Shown here: positions 35,087 through 45,895 of the stretch, piece after piece
How positions within the stretch are numbered: position 1 is the stretch's first letter
Layout of the letters: each line of letters opens with the position of its first letter
Assembly (NCBI RefSeq): GCF_004138335.1
Contig: NZ_RYFW01000005.1
Coordinates: 248,001 to 312,000, forward strand
From: Peristeroidobacter agariperforans
Lineage (GTDB): Bacteria > Pseudomonadota > Gammaproteobacteria > Steroidobacterales > Steroidobacteraceae
DNA: 64,000 nucleotides
Reading direction: 5' to 3'
Program-made: the position numbers and the translations under genes
The notes under the pieces: model-generated
Database searches by the model: none
Told to the model about the DNA's origin: nothing
Seen by the model: only the letters and a program-made list of their open reading frames with translations

Positions 35087-38000
35087 GACGATGTTGAAGA
35101 ACGCACCCTGGTGCTCGAAGCTCAGATCCGTGAGGTCTTCGGAGAAGTCCGTAAAGTTGTAACCGACGCCGACCTTTACGTGATTGCCGACGTGGCGGTA
35201 CACAGCGACCAGCGCGCCGCTGCGTTGCTCGTTCAGATCCGTCATGTCGAGCATGCGGCCTTCGATCAACCCTTCCCATTGCTCGGCGAATGTGAGATCC
35301 GTTCGGAGGATGTACAGCTGCGCGCAGTTATCGAAGAACTCGCGGGCCTCCCGATCCAGGCTGATCTGACCGAGCCGGTAAGCATACTTGCCGCCAACCG
35401 ACCAGCGATCCGTGAGGTCGTAGGTCAAGTCGAGCGCGCCAATGTGACTCTTCTGAATGAATTGCGCGGCGACGTACTGAGGAGTCACCTGTTCCGTCGT
35501 CGGCACATTGTAGAAGTAGGTGTACTTCGCCAGTGCGTTCAAACGGTCGTGCTCGACGGGCCGGAAGCCATAGCCCACGACGGCTTCGGTGTAGCCGCCG
35601 TCGTAGAACTGTCCGAGCGAGCTCTTGCTGTCGGCATGATTGAACTTGCCGAGCAAACGCCAGTCGGGCGTGAGTTGATACTTGAAGCTGTTTCGATACA
35701 GCCAAGTGGTGCGCTCGGCGAGCGCCTGATCCGGCTGGCGCGTCTTGTCCACACGATACTCGACGGCGCTGGAAAACTGCACTGACTCGAACCCGTAGCC
35801 CATGCGCACACCGCCTGCCTCGCGATCGATTTTTGCACCGGTACGGGAGTCGACCAGCGTGCCGATGTCGGTGTTCGTGCCGAAGTTCCAGCGCTCATTC
35901 GGCGCAAGCGACATGCCGGTGGAATGCGTCAGGCCCGAAGCTGACTCGGTGTCCTGATAACGTTCTTCCACATACATGCTGCTTGAATCGGACAAGCGGC
36001 GCTTCATGCCGGAGATCAGATTGCCGCGACGGCCCTGCAGACCGTTGTCGGTCCGCTCGTTCTCCAGCGCGTAATTCAGATAAAGACTGGTGCGCTCGGA
36101 ATACAGGAAATTCGTGCCGACTTTGCCGCCAGGGCCCAGATCTCCATCGGAGACTTCCGCGTCAGCGCGGAATCGATCTGTGAACCGATACGAGCCGCCC
36201 AGTCCGACGCGGCCATTGGCCTCACGTTCGGCCGAGCGGGATAACGTGTTCTGTGCGAAGCCATACGCGCGCCACGTCGAACGCGAATCGAAGCCGACCT
36301 GCAGTACGCCATCGGTGCGCTCGCCCTGCTGCAGGCTCACCGGAACAATCGCGCCTTCGTACTCGCGTTCATCTTTGCGCACACCAGTGCTCACGTTCCA
36401 GCGTTCGGTGAGCTGGTAGCCGACGTTGAGCTCCTGTGCATTGATGCTGTACCCCTGCTCCTGCGCCTTCTTGTCGGCCTTCGCGCGCACCTGGAGTTGC
36501 TCCGTCACCTGTACCCGCAAGGTGCCGCCGTTGTGTTGCGTATCGGTGGGCGTCGTCAAACCCGGCGCGGAGTAGCCCTCGCCCAGCGTCTGGGTGTACA
36601 GCGTGATGCGCCCAGGAATGGCGTCGACGAAGTCATCGAACCCGACGCTCAAGTCGGCACGATAGGCGCTGGCGCCCGCTTCGTTGAGGATGGTCGCGCC
36701 GTCGCTCACGAATCCGAAACCTCCGTCATCGGAATACATCGAGCTGGAGACCAGGCCTTCGCTCTTCGCGCCTTGCAGCTTCAGCCAGGAGTCCGAGCTC
36801 ATTCGCAATGTCACGTCTGCGCCGTTGAGCGAGCTGTCCGCATCGCCCTCCTCGCTCGCGCTCGCGGTCAAGCCGACCCTCACATGGTCGTTGATCCAGT
36901 AGTGGCCCTGTCCGCCGGTCGCCAGCGCGTCGATATCGCTGAAGCCCGGCGTGTACTCGTAGCGAACCACCAGGTGCGCCTCATCGCCGCTCAGGCCGCC
37001 GCTGCGAATGAGCAGATTGTCGTCGGCGGTCGAACTGAGCGGTTCAGTGAGCAGGACGCGGCCTTGCAGATAATCGATGTCGTAGTCGAGCACGGGCTGC
37101 AGGTTCTTCACGCCCGTCACCAGCCCCGAATCCTTGTCGCGCAGCTCGATGCGGACGCGCTCGGAGCCCACCAGGATGTCCTGATTGCGCAGAAAGTAGA
37201 GTGAGCCGCCAGTGCCGCGGAATTCCTCGCGACTTGCGAGCGTGCCTGGTTCTGCGGCAAAGCCATCCAGCGCCAGACGCTGTTCGCCGAAGCTCGTGGT
37301 CCCTTCGGACTGGAAGTGCAGATTGCCGCCATACAGGCCGCGATCGACATGGGCGAGCTCGTTGCCGAGATAGTTGATTTTAAAATTGCCCCACAGTGCG
37401 TGATTCTGATCCCGATTCACCTTCACATAGAACTTGCCGAGCGTGGGGGCGACGTCTTCGATGATCGAATCGTCACCGAATGTCGGGTAGTGATAGTCAG
37501 GGTCGATGCGGCGGAACAGCGACTCGGGCGTCTTGTCGAGGAAGTTGCTGAAGAGATCCTCGACGGGGCCTTCACGAGTGTCGGCGCTCGCGGTCACTCC
37601 CCAATGCTCGCTGAACTTGCCGTTGATGTAGAACGCCAGGCGACCATCGAAGCTCGAGTCGTAGTCGTACGGTGCATTCTCACCCTGCAGCAGGTCGGCT
37701 GGGCCCGATGTTCGATTCTCCGAGACGGTGAGATCGGCGACGCCGACGTAGAACCAGTCGTTGCGCTCGAACTCCAGATCGCGCAGATACAGCGAGCCGC
37801 TGCCTGTTTCATCCAGCACCGCAACTTCCATGGTGTGCAGACCGGACGGCAGGACTTCCTCGGCAACGAAATTGCCGCCGGCATCGACCGGCACCTGCTT
37901 GCCCGCAACCCACACCGTGTGATGTGCGGGAATGGCACTGCCGCGTACTTTCACAGTGCCGCTGCCCAGACGAATGTTGCTCACCGAGAGTGCGCTCTCC

Positions 38001-40285
38001 CCGTAGCCGGCGAGCAGTGCTTCATCGTGCCTGGGCTCAGCATCGGGATCGGGGTCGCTCACCGCCTCGGTCCCGTGCACGAGCCACAGTGGCTGCGGAC
38101 TGGTCTCGTCAAAGTTGCCTGTCTTGTCGTACGCACGTAGCACGTACTTCAACTCGCGCGAAGGCGCTTCGACGCCATCGGCGGTGGCCTGCCATTCCGC
38201 GAAGCCGTTGGCATCGATCACCGCGATTGCGACGGGCGTCGCTTGCAGCGACTGATCGGCGGCAAAGATGCGTACTTCGGCACGATCGAGGAAAGCCGAA
38301 TAGTTCGCGTACATGCGGAACCGCACGGGCGGGCCGATAAACCGCGGCAGTTGCTCGTCAGGTGCGTCGCTTGCCTCCGGCTCTTCACGGTCGTCCGTGA
38401 TCCAGTCTGTTTCGTCGCTTGGCGCGGACTCTTCAGGCAGCGACTCCACCGATTGCTCGTGGTCTGACTCCAATGCGGCGAAATCCACCGGCGCATCGTG
38501 CAGGACTACCGTCGTCGGCGAGGCGGCCACACTCAAGCGCCGGTTCGATTGCAGATTGTCGAACTGAAACTGGATATCGGCACGATCCATTGCCACGTCG
38601 GTACAGCGCTGAATGTCAGCGGAGCTGCGGTTCTTGTCGTCGACCGGCTGGCCATCGACGGTAATGCGCATCAGGTTCAAGCCGAATGGGTTCTTCGGAG
38701 ACAACTCGCGCGTGAGCTTGGTGATATCCACGCCATCGTAGTCGTCGACGATTGCGGCCTCGTCGTACACCACTTGCACGACGATGTACGAAGTCTCGTC
38801 TTGCGTAAAGCCGACATTCACGACATCGCCTGAGTGCACGAAGCCGCGTCCCTCGTGCTCTACCTGCGATGGGGAAAGCTGCATCTGCTCGCGAATCGCG
38901 TCCATCGCCCGACGGGCGCGTGCGGCGGACAAACCCACGTCATCGCCGTAGACGCTCGCGGTTCGGCGATCCAGCCGCTCGTTCTTCGTGTACCCAACGA
39001 AACGTAGCCGGACATTCGTTCGGTCGGCGATATCGTTCATCGCCCGACGCAGTCGATCGGTGTAGCCGGCGGGGATGATGGCGCGTCCGCCCTCGAGCTG
39101 TAATGGCTCGATGCGCCCCCAGGAGGGCTCGTAGACTTTGGTGACGATCTCCTCACCACCTTCGCTTGGACACAGCTGTGGCTCCTCGGGCATCTCTTGC
39201 AGCGGATCGTCGTGCCAGAACTCGACCTCCACGCGCCGATTCAGCGCGCGGCCCTGGTCGGTGTCATTGGACGCGAGCGGCAAGGTTGCGCCCCGTCCGT
39301 CACTCGACACTCCTGCCGAGGACAGCAGCAGCCGTTCTTGAATGGCAAGCGCCACGCGATGCGCCCGAGCCTTGGACAGAACGACATGCGTACCGTAGAT
39401 GCGCTCATCGCGTCCGACCAGCGGAACGTCGTCGGTGTAGCCGATGAACTTGACCGTCACGTTCTGCTTGCCCTGCAGGTTGTGCAGGCTCTTGCGGATG
39501 TGTTCGACGAAAGCATCCGGCACTTCGGTGGTTTCGTCTTTGAAACGCAGCGGCGGTACGAGATTCCTGATGCGAGCCCGGCGCGAGTGCCCTTCCATGA
39601 AGCGCATTTTGCATACCGTCTCCATGCGGCACACCTTGATGCGCCGGAAGTTCTCCTTGAGGAGCACGTCCTCCCGAGCGGCGCGCTCGCGCATCTCGTC
39701 GTACCACACCTCGACTTCCACCCGACGATTCCGCGCCCGTCCTTCGGCCGTTGCGTTCGTCGCGATCGGTTTGGTATCGCCAGCCCATTCGTACGAGATG
39801 GATTCCGGCCGCAGGTTCAATCGTTCTTGCAGGAACTCCGCCACTTCGCCAGCGCGCTCGCGCGACAGGCCCGCATTGTCGCCGTATTGGCGAGCGAGTG
39901 CGTCCGACAGCGGTTGATCGTCGGCGTGTCCCACGAGGTGCAGTCGCACGTTGCGACGCTCGCGCATACTGTCGAGCACTTTGCGCAGCGATTCGATGTA
40001 TCCGGGCGGAATGTCGGCCACGCCGGACTCGAACCGGATCGGCGGAATCACGTTCTGCAGCTTGACCGTCTCGAGCTCCTCTTTGGTCACTTGCGTCTGA
40101 ACGATCATGTCGCCGGCTTCAGTGTTGATCCGTTGCGCGTCATGCGTCCATTGCGAGATCGCCTCATCGCTCGACAAATGCCGCTCGACAGCGCTGCCGG
40201 GCGACGTTTCGGTGACAGGCTCGGCGCCCGCGGCGATTGCAAGCAATGTTCCGCACAAGAGCGATAGATACTTGTGATGCATCAT
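35075..40285 (-). CDS. Triple OmpA-like domain protein fused to a large outer-membrane beta-barrel
   Basis: 1736 aa. A signal peptide (residues 1-21) is followed by three OmpA C-terminal-like domains at about 80-195, 242-358 and 392-505. The first two end in ARNRRVEVEVWYD and ALNRRVEVEFWHD, as in peptidoglycan-binding domains; the third has lost the NRRVE motif. A linker of Ser/Glu/Asp-rich sequence and Ig-like strands leads to a barrel of roughly 900 residues of alternating amphipathic strands from about residue 835 to the end. It likely spans the outer membrane and holds the cell wall. It starts four bases after the DUF11 gene stops and so shares its riboswitch. Catalytic motifs are absent. 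Confidence 0.85.
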   Translation of the reverse strand: MMHHKYLSLLCGTLLAIAAGAEPVTETSPGSAVERHLSSDEAISQWTHDAQRINTEAGDMIVQTQVTKEELETVKLQNVIPPIRFESGVADIPPGYIESLRKVLDSMRERRNVRLHLVGHADDQPLSDALARQYGDNAGLSRERAGEVAEFLQERLNLRPESISYEWAGDTKPIATNATAEGRARNRRVEVEVWYDEMRERAAREDVLLKENFRRIKVCRMETVCKMRFMEGHSRRARIRNLVPPLRFKDETTEVPDAFVEHIRKSLHNLQGKQNVTVKFIGYTDDVPLVGRDERIYGTHVVLSKARAHRVALAIQERLLLSSAGVSSDGRGATLPLASNDTDQGRALNRRVEVEFWHDDPLQEMPEEPQLCPSEGGEEIVTKVYEPSWGRIEPLQLEGGRAIIPAGYTDRLRRAMNDIADRTNVRLRFVGYTKNERLDRRTASVYGDDVGLSAARARRAMDAIREQMQLSPSQVEHEGRGFVHSGDVVNVGFTQDETSYIVVQVVYDEAAIVDDYDGVDITKLTRELSPKNPFGLNLMRITVDGQPVDDKNRSSADIQRCTDVAMDRADIQFQFDNLQSNRRLSVAASPTTVVLHDAPVDFAALESDHEQSVESLPEESAPSDETDWITDDREEPEASDAPDEQLPRFIGPPVRFRMYANYSAFLDRAEVRIFAADQSLQATPVAIAVIDANGFAEWQATADGVEAPSRELKYVLRAYDKTGNFDETSPQPLWLVHGTEAVSDPDPDAEPRHDEALLAGYGESALSVSNIRLGSGTVKVRGSAIPAHHTVWVAGKQVPVDAGGNFVAEEVLPSGLHTMEVAVLDETGSGSLYLRDLEFERNDWFYVGVADLTVSENRTSGPADLLQGENAPYDYDSSFDGRLAFYINGKFSEHWGVTASADTREGPVEDLFSNFLDKTPESLFRRIDPDYHYPTFGDDSIIEDVAPTLGKFYVKVNRDQNHALWGNFKINYLGNELAHVDRGLYGGNLHFQSEGTTSFGEQRLALDGFAAEPGTLASREEFRGTGGSLYFLRNQDILVGSERVRIELRDKDSGLVTGVKNLQPVLDYDIDYLQGRVLLTEPLSSTADDNLLIRSGGLSGDEAHLVVRYEYTPGFSDIDALATGGQGHYWINDHVRVGLTASASEEGDADSSLNGADVTLRMSSDSWLKLQGAKSEGLVSSSMYSDDGGFGFVSDGATILNEAGASAYRADLSVGFDDFVDAIPGRITLYTQTLGEGYSAPGLTTPTDTQHNGGTLRVQVTEQLQVRAKADKKAQEQGYSINAQELNVGYQLTERWNVSTGVRKDEREYEGAIVPVSLQQGERTDGVLQVGFDSRSTWRAYGFAQNTLSRSAEREANGRVGLGGSYRFTDRFRADAEVSDGDLGPGGKVGTNFLYSERTSLYLNYALENERTDNGLQGRRGNLISGMKRRLSDSSSMYVEERYQDTESASGLTHSTGMSLAPNERWNFGTNTDIGTLVDSRTGAKIDREAGGVRMGYGFESVQFSSAVEYRVDKTRQPDQALAERTTWLYRNSFKYQLTPDWRLLGKFNHADSKSSLGQFYDGGYTEAVVGYGFRPVEHDRLNALAKYTYFYNVPTTEQVTPQYVAAQFIQKSHIGALDLTYDLTDRWSVGGKYAYRLGQISLDREAREFFDNCAQLYILRTDLTFAEQWEGLIEGRMLDMTDLNEQRSGALVAVYRHVGNHVKVGVGYNFTDFSEDLTDLSFEHQGAFFNIVGAL

Positions 40286-40289
40286 CCGT

Positions 40290-43200
40290 TCACCTGCTGG
40301 TTGCTTGCACGGCTGCTTGCTTCGGAGAGCCGCCGCGTCGCCAGAACACTTCAGGCTCGATGGTCAGCCGATAGCAGCAGTTCAATGCCTGCCACGACTG
40401 CATGATTTGCTGTTTCATCGTAGCCATGCGCTGCTCGACCAGGCGCTCATCCTCCACGTCCGCGAGATAGGAGAGGCGCAACACAGCCGGCCCCTTCTGC
40501 AGTTCTTCCATGAGCAGGTTCAAGCGCGGCTTCCATTGCGTACGCATCTCGGTCGTACCCGGTTCGAACACCGCATCCGCGATGTCCAGGCCGATGACGC
40601 GATGGATCGACGCCCCGAAGTTGAACCTGAGTGCTTTACCGCGAGTGGCGCGCTGAATTCGGATCTGATCGCTGGAAGAGCGATAGCCGCTGGGCAAGGT
40701 GCGGTCGTCGAGCTTGAGCACGAAGTTGCTGCCGCGTCCTTCGCGCGGGGTGATCGCACAAGTGATATGGAATCGACCGAAGCTGTCGGTGGTCACAGTG
40801 AGGCCCCGTGCGCTCACCACGCGCACACCGGACAAGCCGCGTTCACCGCTGTCCTGAATGCCGTTGCGGTTCGAGTCATCGAACACCTTGCCGGTCACGT
40901 CCGTGCAATCGAAGGTCGCATCCGGAATGACGCGCACGGTCGCGGACCCTTCGTTCGATATCGCGCTGTTCGTGAACGATTGGATGGCCTGAGCGCGATT
41001 GACGAACTCGCCTTCGCTCACACCGGCGCCGACGGCCAGCAACAGCACGATCGAGTGCCGCGCGTTGCCGTCGACCGAAAGGTCGTTCCACCTGATCTCT
41101 CGGCCCACCACCGCAGGCTCGACAGGCACACCATCGATGCGCGCGGACCCTTCGACGTAGCGGAAGCCTGCCGGGAAGCGATCGACGAGCGTGATGTCGA
41201 ACAGCGGCACCGGCGTCACATTCGTATAGGTGATCGTGTACGGCACGAGCTGACCGCGCGTGACGTTGAGCATCGGCGTGACCTTCGACAGCGACAGCAC
41301 GCCCTGCAGGTCGGGATCGACCGGAATGTGATTGTTGAAGATCTGGGTCGAGCCCGGCACCAGACTGTCATCGAACCGGAAGTGCTTGTGATATCGCGTG
41401 CCGGCGGTGCGTGCACGAACCGACGGCGGCGGCGCAAACTCCGAGGTCTGCACTTCGCAGTGCTGAGCAGTCGCGGCAATCGCGTCGTCGATGCTGCTCG
41501 GGCAAGTCGGCACCGAGAGCGCCGCCGTCGAGGCATCCGATGTGGGTGGGATGATCTGCGAGGGTCCCGCGATGTAGCCCACGGCCGGCGCGGTCACTTC
41601 GATCAGATAGTTTCCGCCACTCGCGCACGTGGGCTCCGAGAAGTTGAGATCGAAGCGGTAATAGCCGTACGCCAAGGTGACCTGATTCTGTTGTGCCGGG
41701 TCGTAGAAACAGGTCTCCGGCAACGGCGATTGGGTTGCCGCGCTGAGCATGGTCACGACCGCGCCGGGCACCGGTGTTCGCGCTATGGTGTTGTACACCA
41801 CGCCATTCGGCTCGATCGGCAGGTTGACGTTCTGAATATTGCTGCCGGGCTGCAGAACGATCTCTGTGACTCGTTGCAGATCGTTGCTGAACTCCGAGTA
41901 CGCGCGACCCAGCTTCGCAGTACTGGCTCCCGCGCCCGGCGCGACGAAGCGCAGCTCGTAGCGGTCACCGTTGATGTAATTCGGCGCGATACCGCTGATT
42001 CGATAAGCACCGCTCGCATCGGTAATGGCTGAGTGCACGAGCCGATCGTTTCGATACAGATCGACGCTCCAGCCTTCGAGCAATCGCTCATTCGCGTCAT
42101 TCGTGCGGTTGAAGTTCGCGTCGTGCCACACCCTGCCGTTGAGTGTGCCGACGCCCACGATCCCGCCGACATCGATGGATACGCTGGCTCGTGCTGTGCG
42201 CGGCGGGTTGTTCCAGGTGACGACGCCGGTATTCGTGATGCGAGTGCCGATCGGCAGATTGGGATTGATCACCGCCCGGAAGCGCAGGACTGCAACCTGA
42301 CCCGGTTGCAGCGGACCGTACGCAGTCGAGTAGTCCGCGGTGATCAGTGAATTCGCAACCGTGATGGCGTTGCTCACACCGTTCAGCGTGGCCGACTGAT
42401 CCACGTACGCCAGATAACCCGGCATCGGAGCGTTGAGGTCGTCCGTGATCACCACGTACTGAGCCGGCACGCTCGCAATGTTGGTTACACGCACCACGTA
42501 CTCGAGCGTGGCGCCTGCCACAGCGGAGCCACCGCCGACCACCGCCACCTGCTTCACGATAGCCAGCTGCTGGCCGACTCCCACCACGACAACAGTCGGT
42601 TCCGGACCGGTCGCGGGATTGCCGTCGCCATCGGTCAACTGATCAGGCAACTCGTTGGTGAGCACGCGTGCCTGGTTGGTGATGAGCGTGCCGGCAGCCA
42701 CCGCGGCATTCACACGCAGATCGAACTGAATGACGGCGGAGTTGCCGGCGGTGAGTGTGCCCTGCCCCACGCCGGGCAACGGTGGAGTCTGATCTGCGGA
42801 GCTGATGTTGATTCCGGCGATCAGCGGTGAAACTCCGCCGTCGGGTTGACCCACGGGGAGGCTGTTCAAGTACAGCGAATCGGCGACATAGGTTGTGTTC
42901 GCCGGCACGCCGTCGCGGAGCATGACGCCGGTCGCTGGCACGTTGCCGTTGTTGTGAACGGTGATCGTATAGCGCAGCACATCGCCGGGATCGACGACAC
43001 CTGGTGAGCCGAGATCGACCTGCAGCGTCGCGCGCTTATCGGCAAAGAGTAGGGGAACGGCGCCAACGACATCGCGCGTCGGGTCATTCGGAATCGATGT
43101 CGTCGGATCGTCGGAAGGATAGTCGGCGATGTTATTGGCGACCGCGCTCACGAACCCCTGGTTCGAGATGATCGTGCCATCCACGACATCGGGGTTGACG

Positions 43201-45890
43201 CGAACGTCGAACGTAATCGTCGCCACGTTACTCGTCGTAGCTGCGGCATCTGCTCCCAGCGCACCAGGGGTCGCGTTCTCTGGCGCATGAATCGACATGC
43301 CATTCACGAGCGGCGAGAGGCCGGAGACGTCGCCGACTGCAGCGCCATTCAGCGTCGTGCTGCCGGCAACGTAGGTCGTGTTGACCGGAACCTGGTCGCG
43401 CAGCACCGCGTCGGTTGCATCGGCGTTGCCGATGTTCTTGACGGTAATCGTGTATCGCAGGGTTTCGCCGGCGAGCAGCAGATTCGGATCGTTCGTCACG
43501 TCCTGCGAGATCTTCTGCACACGAAACACCGGCGCAGACTCGATCGCGATGCCCGTCGGATCCTGAGTCCCGCCGACCGCCGGATCGTCGCTGCGCTGAA
43601 GTTCGGCGCCGGCGATGAACAGCTGACCCTGGTTCAACACGATGGTCCCGTTGGCAATGACGGGAACCAGCTGCGCCGTGAATTCGAGTGTCACCGACTC
43701 GGTTGCCGAGCCGGCCACGCCGAGCGTCAAGTTACGAACGTCGAGCACCCCCGTGCCCTTGCTGCCGCCATTGGCGTTGCTGTTGCTCGATGCACCTGCC
43801 GGCAACGCTGTCGCCAGGGTCAACGTGCCCGGCACGAACATCGCAGAGGCGTTCAGCATGTCGAGCTCATCGAGGATCGAGAAGCCGAAGGCCGGCACGT
43901 TACTGAGGTTGGTGATCTGCAGGCGGTACCGCACGACATCGGCCGGATGAGCCGTTGCGCCGGAGATCGCAGTCTTGTGGAACAACAGGGTCGGGACGGC
44001 GATTGCGACGCGCGTGGGGTCTTCATCTCCCGCCACGAGCGGGTCGGACTGACCATTGACGTACGGATCGTCGCTGACCATGAGCGGCGTCCCGTTCACG
44101 CTCAATTGCGCTTGGTTTGAAACTATGCTTCCGGCGGCAACACCCGCCGCGACCCGCACTTCGAATTGAATGCTGATCTGACTGCCGGCCGGCACATTGA
44201 CGTTGCTGATGTCGATGACCCCCGTGCCCTTTGCGCCGGCGTTCGGATTGGTATTGTTCACGGCGCCCGCGGGCAGCGGACTGATGATCGACAGCGATCC
44301 AGGAACAATGGCCGCAGGCGTGTTGAGCGCGTCGATTTCGTCGTAGATCCTCGCATTGCTCAGTGCGCTCGTCGTGGTCTGCAAACGCAACGTGTAGCGC
44401 AGGATGTCGCCTGGCGCGGCCACCGTCGCCGGGTTCTGACCGGTGCGCAGATTCGTGACTGTCTTCTCGAAGAAGTTGCCAGTGAGCGCGACGCTGACGG
44501 TGTGAGAGTCCTCATGATCGAGCGTGCCCTCGGTGCCGTTCGTCAGTGTTCGATTGAAAACCGTGCGATTCGAATTGGTCGTGCCGTCGGTCGACCACTG
44601 CGTCGCGGCGGCAACGTTCGTCAGCGTTGCGCCGTTCTGGGTATTGGTATCGAGCTGCGCCCGATAGGTGACGATGAGATGTTGACCAGGCGCCGCGGGA
44701 CCTGCAGCGTCGAGCAGCGAGAGTGTCAACTCGCACGTCGGCGCGCCAGCGTAACTCAACGCATAGTGAGTGCCTTGCACGAGCGGCGTGCCGCCCAGCG
44801 TCACATTCACTTGTGCTGGCGGAACTTCGCACATGCCACCTGTCGGGCCCGTTGGCAGCCGATCGACGATGGTGACGTTCCACGCGGCGCTGGTGCCGTT
44901 GTTGGTAGCGTCCAGCGTGAATTGTGCGCCCGGCCCGAGATTCATCGTCGCGGGTCCGGATTTGGTCAGCGTCAGGCTGGGCGCGCCGATGGTCATCGGC
45001 TGCGAGATGCCATTTTCGCCCGGCAACGGCGAGAAGAACTCGTCCGGATCGATGACGCCGTTCTCGTTGACATCGACCGCCCGACCGAACGACCACCGCG
45101 CGATATTGACGAAGGTCCGCCCCAGAAAATTGGTCGGCGTGTCCTCCAGCACCAGGGGAATATCGATCGCGATCTGCGTATCGGCGGGAATGATCGGTGT
45201 GACGTTGAACGTCAGCACCTCGCCCACCTCCGTGTAGGTGTGCGGCACCGGCGTGCCGCTACTCAGCCAGGTGACAGTCGGTGTGCCCGCGAGCGCCACA
45301 TCGACGCCCATTTCATTCAAGTTGTCGACCACACGAATCGTGTGCAGATCGTTCACGGATCCGCTGTTACGAATGACCGTGCCGGTCGCCGGATCGAACA
45401 GCACCGGAATCGTGAGGCGGTAGGTGAACGGCACGCCAACGGCTGCGTACGGCGCGGGACTGCGCTTGTCGATCTTCTCGACAGGTATCAAATAGTTCTG
45501 ACAGCCGTCCTGAATGGTCGTCGAGGAGCCGTTGGTGAACCAGATCTTGTGCTGAGCGACGGCGTTGCACGACATGTTGCCGGTGTGCACGACGTTGTCG
45601 AACACGACCAGATAAGGGGTGGGGTCGTTGTTGTCGAATGTGAAGTTGGTGCTCATGCCTCCCGGGTAGTTGAGGATGGTGCAATGGGTGTCGAGCTTCA
45701 CGTTCGTCGGCGGCACCGGACGCACGTTGCCATCGATGACGCCGTTGTAGGGTGGCGCCGAACAATCGACCTGGGTTTGCGCCTGCGCACCGGAAGCGAC
45801 TGCCATCAACAGGGCAAAGAGCAGCAACGGCAGCACTGTGGCGATGCCACTGCGGCCTGCTCTCACGTCGATGTTTACCCTGAAGCTCAT
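40290..45890 (-). CDS. Giant secreted DUF11/SdrD-B repeat protein
   Basis: 1866 aa with a signal peptide (about residues 1-37, ending GAQAQ). About seven DUF11-type (conserved-repeat, Ig-like) domains lie near residues 300, 467, 632, 787, 947, 1107 and 1530, each carrying a TNxG-type strand and a closing SNQ/TNQ motif. SdrD-B-like (Cna B) domains start near 1248 (GRVWHDANFNRTNDANE) and 1662 (GKVFDDSNRNGIQDSGE). The C-terminal 150 residues are different and Arg/Glu-rich (LNLLMEELQKGPAVLRLSY), perhaps docking to the OmpA/barrel protein. An adhesin, fibre or exported-polymer role is inferred. The ATG at 45890 has GAGG inside a hairpin, so expression is probably riboswitch-controlled. Confidence 0.85.
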   Translation of the reverse strand: MSFRVNIDVRAGRSGIATVLPLLLFALLMAVASGAQAQTQVDCSAPPYNGVIDGNVRPVPPTNVKLDTHCTILNYPGGMSTNFTFDNNDPTPYLVVFDNVVHTGNMSCNAVAQHKIWFTNGSSTTIQDGCQNYLIPVEKIDKRSPAPYAAVGVPFTYRLTIPVLFDPATGTVIRNSGSVNDLHTIRVVDNLNEMGVDVALAGTPTVTWLSSGTPVPHTYTEVGEVLTFNVTPIIPADTQIAIDIPLVLEDTPTNFLGRTFVNIARWSFGRAVDVNENGVIDPDEFFSPLPGENGISQPMTIGAPSLTLTKSGPATMNLGPGAQFTLDATNNGTSAAWNVTIVDRLPTGPTGGMCEVPPAQVNVTLGGTPLVQGTHYALSYAGAPTCELTLSLLDAAGPAAPGQHLIVTYRAQLDTNTQNGATLTNVAAATQWSTDGTTNSNRTVFNRTLTNGTEGTLDHEDSHTVSVALTGNFFEKTVTNLRTGQNPATVAAPGDILRYTLRLQTTTSALSNARIYDEIDALNTPAAIVPGSLSIISPLPAGAVNNTNPNAGAKGTGVIDISNVNVPAGSQISIQFEVRVAAGVAAGSIVSNQAQLSVNGTPLMVSDDPYVNGQSDPLVAGDEDPTRVAIAVPTLLFHKTAISGATAHPADVVRYRLQITNLSNVPAFGFSILDELDMLNASAMFVPGTLTLATALPAGASSNSNANGGSKGTGVLDVRNLTLGVAGSATESVTLEFTAQLVPVIANGTIVLNQGQLFIAGAELQRSDDPAVGGTQDPTGIAIESAPVFRVQKISQDVTNDPNLLLAGETLRYTITVKNIGNADATDAVLRDQVPVNTTYVAGSTTLNGAAVGDVSGLSPLVNGMSIHAPENATPGALGADAAATTSNVATITFDVRVNPDVVDGTIISNQGFVSAVANNIADYPSDDPTTSIPNDPTRDVVGAVPLLFADKRATLQVDLGSPGVVDPGDVLRYTITVHNNGNVPATGVMLRDGVPANTTYVADSLYLNSLPVGQPDGGVSPLIAGINISSADQTPPLPGVGQGTLTAGNSAVIQFDLRVNAAVAAGTLITNQARVLTNELPDQLTDGDGNPATGPEPTVVVVGVGQQLAIVKQVAVVGGGSAVAGATLEYVVRVTNIASVPAQYVVITDDLNAPMPGYLAYVDQSATLNGVSNAITVANSLITADYSTAYGPLQPGQVAVLRFRAVINPNLPIGTRITNTGVVTWNNPPRTARASVSIDVGGIVGVGTLNGRVWHDANFNRTNDANERLLEGWSVDLYRNDRLVHSAITDASGAYRISGIAPNYINGDRYELRFVAPGAGASTAKLGRAYSEFSNDLQRVTEIVLQPGSNIQNVNLPIEPNGVVYNTIARTPVPGAVVTMLSAATQSPLPETCFYDPAQQNQVTLAYGYYRFDLNFSEPTCASGGNYLIEVTAPAVGYIAGPSQIIPPTSDASTAALSVPTCPSSIDDAIAATAQHCEVQTSEFAPPPSVRARTAGTRYHKHFRFDDSLVPGSTQIFNNHIPVDPDLQGVLSLSKVTPMLNVTRGQLVPYTITYTNVTPVPLFDITLVDRFPAGFRYVEGSARIDGVPVEPAVVGREIRWNDLSVDGNARHSIVLLLAVGAGVSEGEFVNRAQAIQSFTNSAISNEGSATVRVIPDATFDCTDVTGKVFDDSNRNGIQDSGERGLSGVRVVSARGLTVTTDSFGRFHITCAITPREGRGSNFVLKLDDRTLPSGYRSSSDQIRIQRATRGKALRFNFGASIHRVIGLDIADAVFEPGTTEMRTQWKPRLNLLMEELQKGPAVLRLSYLADVEDERLVEQRMATMKQQIMQSWQALNCCYRLTIEPEVFWRRGGSPKQAAVQATSR

Positions 45891-45895
45891 GCGCA

